Assembly (NCBI RefSeq): GCF_900107925.1
Contig: NZ_FNUJ01000014.1
Location: 1 to 64,000 of the forward strand
Direction: 5' to 3'
Length of the DNA stretch: 64,000 nt
Origin: Amycolatopsis pretoriensis
Lineage (GTDB): Bacteria > Actinomycetota > Actinomycetes > Mycobacteriales > Pseudonocardiaceae
Within the stretch, counting starts at the first letter, position 1; each line of letters starts with the position of its first letter. The position numbers and the translations under genes were made by a program. Shown one piece after another: positions 7,608-15,890 of this stretch. The notes below the pieces were generated by a model. It was not told where the DNA came from. It saw only the letters and a program-made list of their open reading frames with translations, and did not search any database.

Positions 7608-8749
7608 GCCACCACCGCCGGGCGGTCCACCGTGAACTCCTCCACCGGCATCGACAACGCCGAACCCGTCACCAACTCGCGCACCAGCCGGGCCGTGCCG
7701 ACGCTCAGCCCGATGCCCGCGCCTTCGTGGCCCGTCGCGTGCCACAGGTTCGCGAGCCTCGGGTCTTCGCCGAGGACCGGGAGGTGATCGTCCACATAGG
7801 GCCGGAACCCCCCGTACGCGCGCATCACCGCGGCGTCCGCCAGCGACGGGAACAGCCGCAGCGCCGTGGCCGCGATGGCGCTCAGGACCGACGGCACGAT
7901 TCTGTCGTCGAACCCCACGCGGCGGCGTGACGAGCCGATCAGCACCGTGCCGCCGCGCGTCGACTCGACCACCGCCGACGTCTGCAGCTCGCCGTCGCCC
8001 GAGCCGACCGCGCCCACGTAGTCGGCGTCGTACACCTTGTGCCGGATCGCCCCGGGCATCGGCGTGGTCACCAGCACCTCGCCGCGCCGGGGCCGGACCG
8101 CGATCGGCGCACCCAGGCGCGCCGAGACCTCGCCCGCCCACGGGCCGGCCGCGTTGACGACGATGTCCGCCTCGATGACCTCGCCGGGGACCCGGATCCC
8201 GGTGATCCGGCCGCCGGCCACGACCGCGCCGATGACCTCGGTGTCGGGACGCAGGCGCGCGCCGTGCGCGATGGCTGAGCCGAGCAGGGCGAGCGTCGCG
8301 CCGGCCGGCTGGACCTGGGCGTCCTCCGGGTAGCGGACCGCCGCCGTCACGGTGCGGGTCAGCAACGGCTCCGCCGCGAAAAGGTCCACTGTGGACAGCG
8401 GTTCGACGCGCACCCCCGCCGAGGCCTGGGCCGCCGCGAACGCCGTCAGCGCGGCAGCGCCGGCTTCCGTGGTGGCCACGACGATGCCGCCCTTGGGGTC
8501 GAACTCGCAGGCCTCGCCGAGTTCGGCCGCGATCTCCGGCCACAGCCGCGCCGACAGCTGCGCGAGCCGCAGCTCCGCGCCCGGGCCCTTGTCCGAGACG
8601 AGGAGGTTGCCTTCGCCGTGCGAGGTGGTGCCGCCGGCGGGCGCGCCGCGGTCGACGACCAGGACGTCGAACCCGGCGAGGCTCAGCTCCCGGGCGCACG
8701 CCGCCCCGACGACGCCGGCCCCGATCACCACCACCCGCGTTCGGTTCAT
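7604..8749 (-). CDS. FAD-dependent D-amino-acid (D-hydroxyproline) dehydrogenase catalytic subunit
   Basis: 381 residues of the glycine/D-amino acid oxidase (DAO) family: N-terminal GAGVVGAACARELS, an ATGHEGAGIGLS C-terminal FAD motif, and VVNAAGPWAG in the middle. As the catalytic subunit (HcnC/LhpE-like) it would oxidise cis-4-hydroxy-D-proline and pass electrons to the other two subunits. It is the first structural gene after the regulator. A GTTCGGTAAAGCG element lies 13 bases upstream of its start. The gene carries one copy of the genome-recurrent palindrome at 8384-8396. Confidence 0.85.
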   Translation of the reverse strand: MNRTRVVVIGAGVVGAACARELSLAGFDVLVVDRGAPAGGTTSHGEGNLLVSDKGPGAELRLAQLSARLWPEIAAELGEACEFDPKGGIVVATTEAGAAALTAFAAAQASAGVRVEPLSTVDLFAAEPLLTRTVTAAVRYPEDAQVQPAGATLALLGSAIAHGARLRPDTEVIGAVVAGGRITGIRVPGEVIEADIVVNAAGPWAGEVSARLGAPIAVRPRRGEVLVTTPMPGAIRHKVYDADYVGAVGSGDGELQTSAVVESTRGGTVLIGSSRRRVGFDDRIVPSVLSAIAATALRLFPSLADAAVMRAYGGFRPYVDDHLPVLGEDPRLANLWHATGHEGAGIGLSVGTARLVRELVTGSALSMPVEEFTVDRPAVVA

Positions 8750-8761
8750 CGACCCTCCGGT

Positions 8762-8774
8762 GTTCGGTAAAGCG
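8762..8774. promoter_or_regulatory. GTTCGGTAAAGCG element, copy 1 (candidate operator of the XRE-cupin regulator)
   Basis: With the next three bases it forms GTTCG-N6-CGAAC, an inverted repeat, between the regulator stop and the dehydrogenase start. The identical 13-mer occurs again at 9414-9426, inside the first codons of the regulator gene. Two exact copies at the two ends of one regulator gene suggest autoregulation and operon control. Confidence 0.55.
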
Positions 8775-8786
8775 AACGATCGGAGG

Positions 8787-9431
8787 TTAGGTCGCCGGGG
8801 CCGGGGGTGTCAACGGCGGCAACGGTGTCAGCGGGTGCGGCCGGCCGTCGAGCTTCTCGCCGTCGCGGTACTGCAGCAGCAGCACCGAGTGCACGGGGGC
8901 CGTCAGCGCCGTGTAGCTGTGCGGCTCGCGGGCGTCGAAGGCGACGTAGTCGCCTGGCCCGAGGTCGACGGTCCGCCCCGCCACCTCGACCCGCAGCTCG
9001 CCGGTCTGCACGACGGTGTGCTCGACCCCGACGTGCCCCTGCGACCGCTGCGGCGCGTCGCCGCGGACGACCTGGTCGTAGACCTCGAAAACGCTGGTCC
9101 CGTCCTCGATCCGGCGCAGCGGCCGGAGATCGACGCCCTCGCCGCGGAGCACCTCGACGTCGGCGCCGCGCACCACGGTCAAGCCACCGCGCGGCCGGTG
9201 GTCGAGCAGGTCGGAGATGGCGACCTCGAGAGCGCGCGACAGGCTGAAGACGGTCTCGATCGTCGGGTTGCCGGTGCCCGCCTCCAGCTGCGAAAGGGTC
9301 GCCTTGCCGATGCCCGACCGCCGCGACAGCTCGGACAGCGACAGGCCCCGGGCGGCCCGGGCGGCGCGGAGGTTGACGGCGAGCATGTCCCGGATCGACG
9401 GCTCGGTCGCAGCGTTCGGTAAAGCGTCCAT
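8787..9431 (-). CDS. XRE-family regulator with C-terminal cupin
   Basis: 214 residues. The helix-turn-helix is at about residues 18-72 (LRAARAARGLSLSELSRRSG, IGKATLSQLEAGTGNPTIET), followed by a small cupin barrel with an EHTVVQTGELRVEVAG core. This is the usual layout of regulators of amine and amino-acid catabolic operons. It precedes the hydroxyproline genes in the same direction and is the obvious regulator. The start ATG at 9431 follows family alignment. Codon 4 is the rare Leu codon TTA, and it falls inside the repeated GTTCGGTAAAGCG element on the other strand, so operator and codon are the same bases. Confidence 0.82.
   Translation of the reverse strand: MDALPNAATEPSIRDMLAVNLRAARAARGLSLSELSRRSGIGKATLSQLEAGTGNPTIETVFSLSRALEVAISDLLDHRPRGGLTVVRGADVEVLRGEGVDLRPLRRIEDGTSVFEVYDQVVRGDAPQRSQGHVGVEHTVVQTGELRVEVAGRTVDLGPGDYVAFDAREPHSYTALTAPVHSVLLLQYRDGEKLDGRPHPLTPLPPLTPPAPAT
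9414..9426. promoter_or_regulatory. GTTCGGTAAAGCG element, copy 2, inside the regulator's first codons
   Basis: Exact copy of the 8762-8774 element, here coding Ala-Leu(TTA)-Pro-Asn of the XRE-cupin protein. A site at the start of the gene fits autorepression of the regulator. Confidence 0.5.
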
Positions 9432-9535
9432 CGAGTCCGGTCTCCGTTCGGTTCGCCGATCGCGGCCTATGATGCCACGCCGGACCGCCGTGCCAGAATG
9501 ACCGCGCACGATCACCACCTTGGGGGAACGTTTCC

Positions 9536-10030
9536 GTGGACATCTCGTCGTCGTTCGTCTACACGCCCGAACTGGCCCGGCAGTCGTTCCGCGCCTGCCA
9601 CCCGCGCAGCCCGCTGGCCCGGTGGCTGCCGGCCGGGATCTACGTGGTGCTCGGGATCCTGGCGCTGGCCGAAGCCCTCCGGGGCGCGCGGGTGGACCCG
9701 GTCGGGCTCGCCGTCGGCGTCGTGGTCCTCCTGCTCGGCCTCGGCTGGCCGGTCTTCTACGCGCGGCGCGTCGCCCGGGCGCTGCGGCCCCTCACCGAAC
9801 CCGGGACCATCCGGCTCGAGCTGACGGACGCGGGCTACGCGGCTGAAGCCCCGGGGCGGACGACCAGCCGGCTGTGGCCGACCTTCAAGAGCGCCGCGCT
9901 GGTGCGGGGGTTCTGGGTGCTGAAGACCGAGTCCGAGGGCACCCTGGCGTTCCCGGCGAGCGTGCTCGACGCCGCGCAGAACGAAGCTTTCCAGGCGGCC
10001 ATGCGGGACAAGGGCCTGCTCAAGCGCTGA
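9536..10030 (+). CDS. YcxB-like small membrane protein
   Basis: 164 residues with two transmembrane segments at about 33-50 and 57-75, separated by a short loop. A soluble C-terminal domain of mixed strands follows (IRLELTDAGY, TSRLWPTFKSAALVRGFWVLK), typical of YcxB-domain proteins of unknown function. The GTG start follows a weak GGGGGA. The 3' end overlaps the convergent PLP-enzyme gene by 11 bases. Confidence 0.6.
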   Translation: MDISSSFVYTPELARQSFRACHPRSPLARWLPAGIYVVLGILALAEALRGARVDPVGLAVGVVVLLLGLGWPVFYARRVARALRPLTEPGTIRLELTDAGYAAEAPGRTTSRLWPTFKSAALVRGFWVLKTESEGTLAFPASVLDAAQNEAFQAAMRDKGLLKR

Positions 10031-10970
10031 GCCAGCCGCGGTAGGCGGCCAGGTCGACGTTGCTCCCGCAGACGATGGTCGCCACGTGCCGCCCGGCGAA
10101 GCGGTCGCGGTCTTCGAGGATCGCCGCCAGGCCGAGCGCCGCGGACGGCTCGACGACCAGCCCCGCCTGCTCCAGGAACAGCCGCATCCCGGCGATGATC
10201 GACGTCTCCCGCACGAGGACCGCGTCGTCGACGACCTGCAGCAGGTCGTCGAGCACTTCCGGGATGGGGAACCGGCCCGCGACGCCGTCGGCGATCGTGT
10301 CGGCCGAGTCCGTGGTGACGACCCGGCGTTCACGCCACGACCGCGCCATCGCCGGCGCGCGCTCGGGCTGGATGGCGATCACCTCGGTACCGGGCGCGAG
10401 GGACTTCAGGACGTGCCCGACCCCGGTCGCGAGCGCGCCGCCGCCGAGGGCGATGAGGACCGCGTCGAAGGGGCCGGACTCGGCCAGTTCGAGGCCGATG
10501 GTCGCCGCGCCTTCGCAGGTTTCGACGTCCAGGCTGTCCTCGACGAGCCGGACACCCCGCTGCTTCGCGAGCTCCGCCGCGTGGGAGCGGGCCAGCTCGA
10601 AGTCGCCGTCGACCAGCTCCAAGCGGGCGCCGAAGGCCTGGATGCGGTCGAGCTTCGCGGCGGGCGCGGACCGCGACGCCACGACGGTGACGTCGATTCC
10701 GCGCGGCCGTCCGGACAGCGCGAGGGCTTGCCCGAGGTTGCCGGCGCTGGCGCACACGGCGGCGCGCTCACCGCGCTCGGCGAGACCGTGGACGACGAGT
10801 TCGGTGCCGCGGCCCTTGAAGCTGCGGACCGGGTTGGCGGTTTCGAGCTTGACACCGATCCGGCAGCCGAGCGCGCGTTCGAGGGGTTCGCAGCGGTAGA
10901 GCGGGCTGTCGAGGTAGACCGGGTCGATGACCCGGCGGGCGGCCCGGATCCGGTCGAGGTCAAGACGCAC
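10020..10970 (-). CDS. PLP-dependent threonine/serine dehydratase-family enzyme
   Basis: 316 residues of fold-type II. The PLP lysine is Lys52 in VRSFKGRG, the substrate/cofactor loop is SAGNLGQALALS, and a glycine-rich phosphate loop ALGGGALATG lies in the second domain. It has no C-terminal ACT domain, so it resembles a catabolic serine/threonine dehydratase or a related ammonia-lyase rather than feedback-regulated IlvA. The GTG start overlaps the end of the upstream MFS gene by 11 bases, so the two are one operon and the transporter may export the enzyme's substrate or product. Confidence 0.78.
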   Translation of the reverse strand: MRLDLDRIRAARRVIDPVYLDSPLYRCEPLERALGCRIGVKLETANPVRSFKGRGTELVVHGLAERGERAAVCASAGNLGQALALSGRPRGIDVTVVASRSAPAAKLDRIQAFGARLELVDGDFELARSHAAELAKQRGVRLVEDSLDVETCEGAATIGLELAESGPFDAVLIALGGGALATGVGHVLKSLAPGTEVIAIQPERAPAMARSWRERRVVTTDSADTIADGVAGRFPIPEVLDDLLQVVDDAVLVRETSIIAGMRLFLEQAGLVVEPSAALGLAAILEDRDRFAGRHVATIVCGSNVDLAAYRGWLSA

Positions 10971-12156
10971 GGTCCGCGAGCATAGCCGCCGGTTCCCGGG
11001 TCCGGAGCGCCCAGCGGGTCAGCCGCGGGATCGGCGCGACGGCGACCAGGAACACGGCGGCGACCAGCACCCACCCCAGCGCGCCGAGGCCGCCGACCGC
11101 GAGGGTGAACACCCCGGGCCCGACCATCTGGACCGTCGCCGTGGCCGCTTCGCTCGCCCCTTGGTAGGCCCCCTTCGCCTCCTCGCGCATGAGCCGCACC
11201 GACAGTCCCCAGTTCGCGGCCACGTAACTCAGTTCGCCCACGACGTGCAGCACCGCGGCCAGGACGACCACCGTCACCGCGCCCGCTCCCCCACCACCGG
11301 CGGTGGTCGCCAGCAGCAGGCAGCTCGCGGCCAGCACCACCCCGGACACGACCGCCGTCCGGGCCGCCTGGCGCGCCGTGCGGCCGAAGCGGGCGAAGGG
11401 CACCTGGAACACCGCGATGCCCACCGAGCTGAGCACGACCACGACGCCGCCGAGCCCCAGCGGCAGCCGCGTCGAGCCGGACAGCCACAGCGGCAACCCG
11501 GCAGACAACATCGCCCAGCACAGGGAAAGCACCGCCGTCACGCCGGCGACGCACAGGTACGGCCGGTCGCGCAGGACCGCGCGGGCGCCCTCCCGCCGTT
11601 GTGTGGCCGCGGCCGGCGCGGGCACCAGCAGCGTCGAGCCGGCCAGGACGAGGAAGCTCAGCACGTTGCCGACGATGGCCAGCGTGTACGCCCAGGGTGC
11701 GTCGGCGGTCAGGACGAGCGCCCCGAGGCCCGCGCCGGCGGCGTACCCGACGTGCTGGGCGACGCGCTGCTGCGCCAGCACGCGCAGCCGGCGCGTGGGG
11801 TCGGCGACCAGGCCGGTGACCAGCGCCGTCCGGATCGCCGTCCCGCCGGTGGCCAGCGCGGTGAAGGGCACGGTCACGGCCAGGAACGAGACCGTGCCGT
11901 CCACCGCCAGGTAGCCCGCCATCGCGGCGGCCCGCACGAGCGTCACCGCCACCAGCACCGCCCGGGGGCCGGCGCGGTCGGCGAACGAGCCCAGCGGCAC
12001 CGCGGCGGCCATGCCCACGGCGCTCGCCACGGCCATGCCCGCGCCGACCGTCACCACCGGCAGCCCGAGGATCCGGGTGAAGTAGAGCGCCCAGATGGTG
12101 AACCACAGGCCGTCGCCGAGCGCGGAGACGCCGCGGCCCCACAGGAGACTTCTCAT
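10960..12156 (-). CDS. MFS transporter
   Basis: 398 residues, about 12 predicted membrane helices, with the MFS loop signature GSFADRAGPRAVL after helix 2. It resembles drug/metabolite efflux proteins. The ATG at 12156 has GAAGGGTGG upstream and is preferred over an in-frame GTG at 12171, which would lie inside the operator arm. It is transcribed away from an ArsR-type gene across a 51-base perfect palindrome, which argues for repression by that protein. Confidence 0.83.
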   Translation of the reverse strand: MRSLLWGRGVSALGDGLWFTIWALYFTRILGLPVVTVGAGMAVASAVGMAAAVPLGSFADRAGPRAVLVAVTLVRAAAMAGYLAVDGTVSFLAVTVPFTALATGGTAIRTALVTGLVADPTRRLRVLAQQRVAQHVGYAAGAGLGALVLTADAPWAYTLAIVGNVLSFLVLAGSTLLVPAPAAATQRREGARAVLRDRPYLCVAGVTAVLSLCWAMLSAGLPLWLSGSTRLPLGLGGVVVVLSSVGIAVFQVPFARFGRTARQAARTAVVSGVVLAASCLLLATTAGGGGAGAVTVVVLAAVLHVVGELSYVAANWGLSVRLMREEAKGAYQGASEAATATVQMVGPGVFTLAVGGLGALGWVLVAAVFLVAVAPIPRLTRWALRTREPAAMLADRAS

Positions 12157-12162
12157 GCAACC

Positions 12163-12213
12163 ACCCTTCACGAGAGCCTGAACGGTAGCATCATTCAGGC
12201 TCTCGTGAAGGGT
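12163..12213. promoter_or_regulatory. Divergent operator: 20-bp perfect inverted repeat with 11-bp spacer
   Basis: The left arm ACCCTTCACGAGAGCCTGAA (12163-12182) is exactly complementary to 12194-12213. It sits between the MFS start and the ArsR start. An extended -10 (TGTTAGGAT, 12213-12221) follows the right arm directly, placing the arm over the -35 region of the ArsR gene. Its size and perfection point to a high-affinity dimer or tetramer site. Confidence 0.8.
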
Positions 12214-12227
12214 GTTAGGATCGCGGG

Positions 12228-12935
12228 GTGAGCGGAATGGTCGAACCGGACAGCGCGGTCCAAGCCGCGATCGTCGGGCTGACGCGGGAGCTGTCGGACC
12301 CCGTGCGGCTGACGGCGGTGCAGCTGCTGGCGGCCGAGGGCCCGCACACGATGGTGCAGCTGGCCGACGCGCTCGGCGTCACCGCGCCGCGGCTGGGCAA
12401 CCACCTGGCGCGGCTGCGGGCGGCCGGGCTGGTGACGGTCGAGCACTCGGGGCGTCACGCGCTCTACCGCGTCGGCCGCGACGACCTCTTGCCGGTGCTG
12501 ACGGCGCTCGCCCGCTACGGCGGCAACGACTCCCTCGCGCCGCCGCGCCCGGTGGAGTCCACTGTGGACATCGCGCACACGTGCTACGACCACGCGGCGG
12601 GACGGCTCGGCGTGGCGGTGTTCGCCATGCTGGTCGACCGCGGCGCGCTGCGGCCCCCGGACGGCTCGGCGGCCGACCTCACCCTGGGCGCCGACGTCTC
12701 GGCGTTCCACGACCTCGGCGTCGACCCGGCCGCGGTGGACCCGGGCCGCCGCCGCTGGGCGACGGCGTGCCTCGACCGGACCAACCGCGTCCCGCACCTC
12801 GGCGGCATCCTCGGCGGGCGGGTGCTGGCGGCGCTGCTCGACGCGAAGTTCGTCCGGCGCGGGGACGCCGGCCGCGAGCTCATCATCACCTCGCTCGGCC
12901 GCCGGGAGCTCGGCGCCCTGCTGCCCGGCTTCTGA
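12228..12935 (+). CDS. ArsR-family winged-helix regulator
   Basis: 235 residues. The DNA-binding domain is at about residues 18-95 (LSDPVRLTAVQLLA, MVQLADALGVTAPRLGNHLARLRAAGLV). The C-terminal domain (TVDIAHTCYDHAAGRLGV onward) is the type found in longer actinobacterial ArsR proteins and probably senses a ligand. No metal-binding ELCVC motif is seen. The -10 TAGGAT ends at 12221, which puts the transcript start at or next to the GTG at 12228, so translation is probably leaderless. It is expected to repress itself and the divergent MFS/PLP operon. Confidence 0.82.
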   Translation: MSGMVEPDSAVQAAIVGLTRELSDPVRLTAVQLLAAEGPHTMVQLADALGVTAPRLGNHLARLRAAGLVTVEHSGRHALYRVGRDDLLPVLTALARYGGNDSLAPPRPVESTVDIAHTCYDHAAGRLGVAVFAMLVDRGALRPPDGSAADLTLGADVSAFHDLGVDPAAVDPGRRRWATACLDRTNRVPHLGGILGGRVLAALLDAKFVRRGDAGRELIITSLGRRELGALLPGF

Positions 12936-13046
12936 GCCGGCCGTATCCGGCGGGCCCCGTTCCGCCTCCTACAGTCCTCGGGACTGTAACCGCGGGCGAG
13001 ATCGAAGCGACTCCCAAGCATCCCGAGTGGAGCGAAGGTGGATCGG

Positions 13047-14543
13047 ATGAGCGAGGAACGACGACACCTGGTCGTCTGCTGCGACGGCACCTGGAACACG
13101 CCGGACCAGCAGCAACAGGGCCGCCCGGCCCCGACGAACGTCGCCCGGCTCCACCACACCGTGGCCGAGCGCGGCAACCAGCTGCGGTACTACCACCCCG
13201 GCGTCGGGACGGGGCCCGGGTTGCTCGACCACCTCGAAGGCGGACTGGTCGGCAAAGGACTGTCCGAGAACATCAAGAGCGCCTACGGCTGGCTCGCCCG
13301 CACCTACGAGCCCGGCGACGCCATTCACCTGTTCGGGTTCAGCCGCGGCGCGTTCACCGTCCGCAGCCTCTCCGGCATGCTCAAGCGCTGCGGCCTGCCC
13401 GCGGCGCTCAAAACGGCCGGCTCCACCGAGTTCTGGGCCGAGGTCGACCGGCTCTTCACCGACGTCTACCGGGCGGAGTCCGGCGAAGCGGCCAAGGCGG
13501 TCCCGATCGAGTTCCTCGGGGTCTGGGACACCGTCGGCTCGCTCGGCATCCCGGACTGGCTCGGCCCGCTGAAGCTCGTCGAGGACCACGTCGGGCACCT
13601 CCCCCGGTTCCACGACACGAAGCTCGGCGACCACGTCGTCCACGCCCGCCAGGCGCTCGCCATCGACGAGATGCGCGGCCCGTTCATGCCGACGCTGTGG
13701 TCCAATGTGGACAAAGAACGCGATGTCGAGCAGGTCTGGTTCCCCGGCGACCACTGCGACGTCGGCGGCGGCCACGACCGCACCGGCCTCTCCGACGCCG
13801 CGCTGCGGTGGATGATCGACGAGTGCCGCGCCGCCGTCCCGGACCTGGTCTTCGACGACGCGATGTACCACCAGATCGCGCCGGACGCCCAGGACGTGCT
13901 GCACAACTCGCTCCACAGCGTCTACACGGTCCTGTGCCCGGCGCCGCGGGCCTTCCCGTTCATCACCAAGGACTCCCCCGCCATCGCCGCGTCCACTGTG
14001 GACCGGCAGGCGACGCCGCCGATCACGACCGGCCCGTACCGCCCCGGCCGGCGGCTCGAGGTGGGCAAGTCCGCGACCGTCGACGTCTACGCGGGAAAGC
14101 CGTGGAACTGGACCGGTCTCTACCTCGAGCCCGGCGAGTACGCGTTCACCGCCGAGGGCACCTGGCTGAACGGGAAGGTCGCGCACCACCCCGACGGCAC
14201 CGAAGCCGACGCGCGGCTGGACTTCCAGGACGTCCTGCACACGCTGGCCACGACGTCCGCCTGGCTCCAGACCCAGCTGGCGCGCCTCAACGAGGCGGAC
14301 GCCCGCTCGTTCGGCGGCCGCCGCTGCGAAGACGCGAAGTGGATGGCCCTGATCGGCGCGGTGGCGGCCCCGAAACTCGACGCCCACGACGTCCAGCAGC
14401 CCTACGACGCCGTTCCGATCGGCGGCCGGGTCGACCGGTGGACGAACAGGACGGCGGGCTACTTCTACGCCTACGCCAACGACAGCTGGCTGGGCTACTC
14501 CAGCAACCGGGGTTCGCTGAGGCTGACCGTCTCGCGGCTCTGA
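13047..14543 (+). CDS. DUF2235 alpha/beta hydrolase (Tle1-like phospholipase fold) with C-terminal lectin-like beta domain
   Basis: 498 residues. DUF2235 features are the N-terminal LVVCCDGTWNTPD strand and loop, the nucleophile elbow GFSRGAFTVRSL (Ser about residue 98) and GVWDTVGSLG. In Gram-negative bacteria this fold includes Tle1 type VI phospholipase effectors. After about residue 330 comes a beta-rich domain (GLYLEPGEYAFTAEGTWLN ... AYANDSWLGYSSNRGSLRL) resembling the PA-IL/galactose-binding-like fold. No signal peptide or secretion locus is present. A GTG at 13038 is an alternative start. The last 49 bases overlap the convergent transporter gene. Confidence 0.75.
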   Translation: MSEERRHLVVCCDGTWNTPDQQQQGRPAPTNVARLHHTVAERGNQLRYYHPGVGTGPGLLDHLEGGLVGKGLSENIKSAYGWLARTYEPGDAIHLFGFSRGAFTVRSLSGMLKRCGLPAALKTAGSTEFWAEVDRLFTDVYRAESGEAAKAVPIEFLGVWDTVGSLGIPDWLGPLKLVEDHVGHLPRFHDTKLGDHVVHARQALAIDEMRGPFMPTLWSNVDKERDVEQVWFPGDHCDVGGGHDRTGLSDAALRWMIDECRAAVPDLVFDDAMYHQIAPDAQDVLHNSLHSVYTVLCPAPRAFPFITKDSPAIAASTVDRQATPPITTGPYRPGRRLEVGKSATVDVYAGKPWNWTGLYLEPGEYAFTAEGTWLNGKVAHHPDGTEADARLDFQDVLHTLATTSAWLQTQLARLNEADARSFGGRRCEDAKWMALIGAVAAPKLDAHDVQQPYDAVPIGGRVDRWTNRTAGYFYAYANDSWLGYSSNRGSLRLTVSRL

Positions 14544-15820
14544 CCCAGGGGAACGTCCCGGCGGTCGCGGACGAAGAAGGTCGCCACCAACCCGATCAGC
14601 GTCATGCCCGCGAGGTACGCGCAGACCGAGTAGACCGTGCCCGTGCTCGACTGCAGTGCCTCGGCGATCGTCGGCGCGAACGCGCCGCCCAGCACCGCGC
14701 CGATCGCGTACGACAACGCCGCGCCGCTGTAGCGGACCCGCGTCGGGTACATCTCGGCGTACAGCGCCGCCTGCGGGCCGTACGTGAAGCCCAAGCCGAC
14801 CGAGAACAGCACCAGCGCGAGCACCAGCAAGCCCGCGTTCGCCGTGTCCAGCAGGGCGAAGAACGGGACCATCCACACCAGCTGGACGGCGAACCCGATG
14901 CGGTACACGGTGATCCGGCCGACGCGGTCGGCGAGCCAGCCGCCGACGAGGGTGCTCACCAGCCACGCCACCGCCGAGATCATCACGGCCACCAGGACGA
15001 CCGACCGGTCCAGGTGCAGGGTCTTCGTCGCGTACGACTGCACGTACCCGCCGGTCGTCATGTAGCCGACCGCGTTGTTGGCCGCGAACAGCAGCGCCCC
15101 CAGCACGACCAGCAGGCCGTGGTGGCGCAGCAGCGGCACCAGCGGCAGGCTCGACCGGCTGCGCGTCCGGCGGACCTCTTCGAACACCGGGCTTTCCGCG
15201 ACGCGGCTGCGGATCACGAACCCGAGGACGATGAGCACGAAGCTCAGCAGGAACGGGATGCGCCAGCCCCACACGAGGAACTGCGCCGGCGTCGTCACCG
15301 CGGCGGCCAGCGCGAGCGCGCCGTTGGCCAGCAGGAGCCCGATGGGGACACCGATCTGCGGGAAGGCGCCGTACAGCCCGCGCCGGCCGGCCGGGGCGTG
15401 CTCGACGGCCAGCAGGGCCGCACCGCCCCATTCGCCCCCGGCCGACAGTCCCTGCACGATCCGCAGCAGCACCAGCAGGATCGGGGCCGCGACCCCGATC
15501 GACGCGGTGGTGGGCACCAGGCCGATCAGCACCGTCGAGACGCCCATGAGCAGCAGCGTCGCGATGAGCACCGCCCGGCGGCCGAACCGGTCGCCGAGGT
15601 GCCCGGCGACGACGGCGCCGATCGGCCGGAAGAAGAAGCTGATCCCGACGGTGGCGAACGAGAGGATCAGGGCGTCCTTCCCCAGCGCGGAGAAGTACTG
15701 CGTGGCGAAGACCAGCCCGGCCGAAATGGCGTAGACGAAGAAGTCGTACCACTCGATGGTCGTGCCGGCCATCGCGGCGAGGACGACCCGGCGGTGCTCA
15801 CGATCGATCCCTCTCGCCAT
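14495..15820 (-). CDS. MHS-family (metabolite:H+ symporter) MFS transporter
   Basis: 441 residues with 12 predicted helices. Family signatures are TTIEWYDFFVYA at the N-terminus, GHLGDRFGRRAVL in loop 2-3, and RIVQGLSAGGEWGGAALL in helix 5. Relatives (ShiA, KgtP, ProP type) import dicarboxylates, shikimate or osmolytes. The substrate here is unknown. It lies 70 bases downstream of the NmrA-like gene in the same direction, with an imperfect palindrome in the gap, so it may have its own promoter. Its 3' end overlaps the DUF2235 gene. Confidence 0.85.
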   Translation of the reverse strand: MARGIDREHRRVVLAAMAGTTIEWYDFFVYAISAGLVFATQYFSALGKDALILSFATVGISFFFRPIGAVVAGHLGDRFGRRAVLIATLLLMGVSTVLIGLVPTTASIGVAAPILLVLLRIVQGLSAGGEWGGAALLAVEHAPAGRRGLYGAFPQIGVPIGLLLANGALALAAAVTTPAQFLVWGWRIPFLLSFVLIVLGFVIRSRVAESPVFEEVRRTRSRSSLPLVPLLRHHGLLVVLGALLFAANNAVGYMTTGGYVQSYATKTLHLDRSVVLVAVMISAVAWLVSTLVGGWLADRVGRITVYRIGFAVQLVWMVPFFALLDTANAGLLVLALVLFSVGLGFTYGPQAALYAEMYPTRVRYSGAALSYAIGAVLGGAFAPTIAEALQSSTGTVYSVCAYLAGMTLIGLVATFFVRDRRDVPLGQSRETVSLSEPRLLE

Positions 15821-15854
15821 GACGGCTCCTTCGGTGTCCGCGATTGGTGGCGCG

Positions 15855-15880
15855 GATCGTATATGGTTTCCGATATGATC
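15855..15880. promoter_or_regulatory. Imperfect palindrome upstream of the MHS transporter
   Basis: GATCGTATAT (15855-15864) faces ATATGATC (15873-15880), an AT-rich near-palindrome in a GC-rich gap, 35 bases before the transporter start. It resembles a GntR-type operator. No cognate regulator is adjacent. Confidence 0.4.
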
Positions 15881-15890
15881 GGCAACCCCG

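Noticed and set aside
8787..9431. DapA-type gene as true lysine biosynthesis dapA
   Set aside because: The neighbouring XRE-cupin regulator, epimerase and dehydrogenase subunits define a hydroxyproline operon; diaminopimelate genes are absent.
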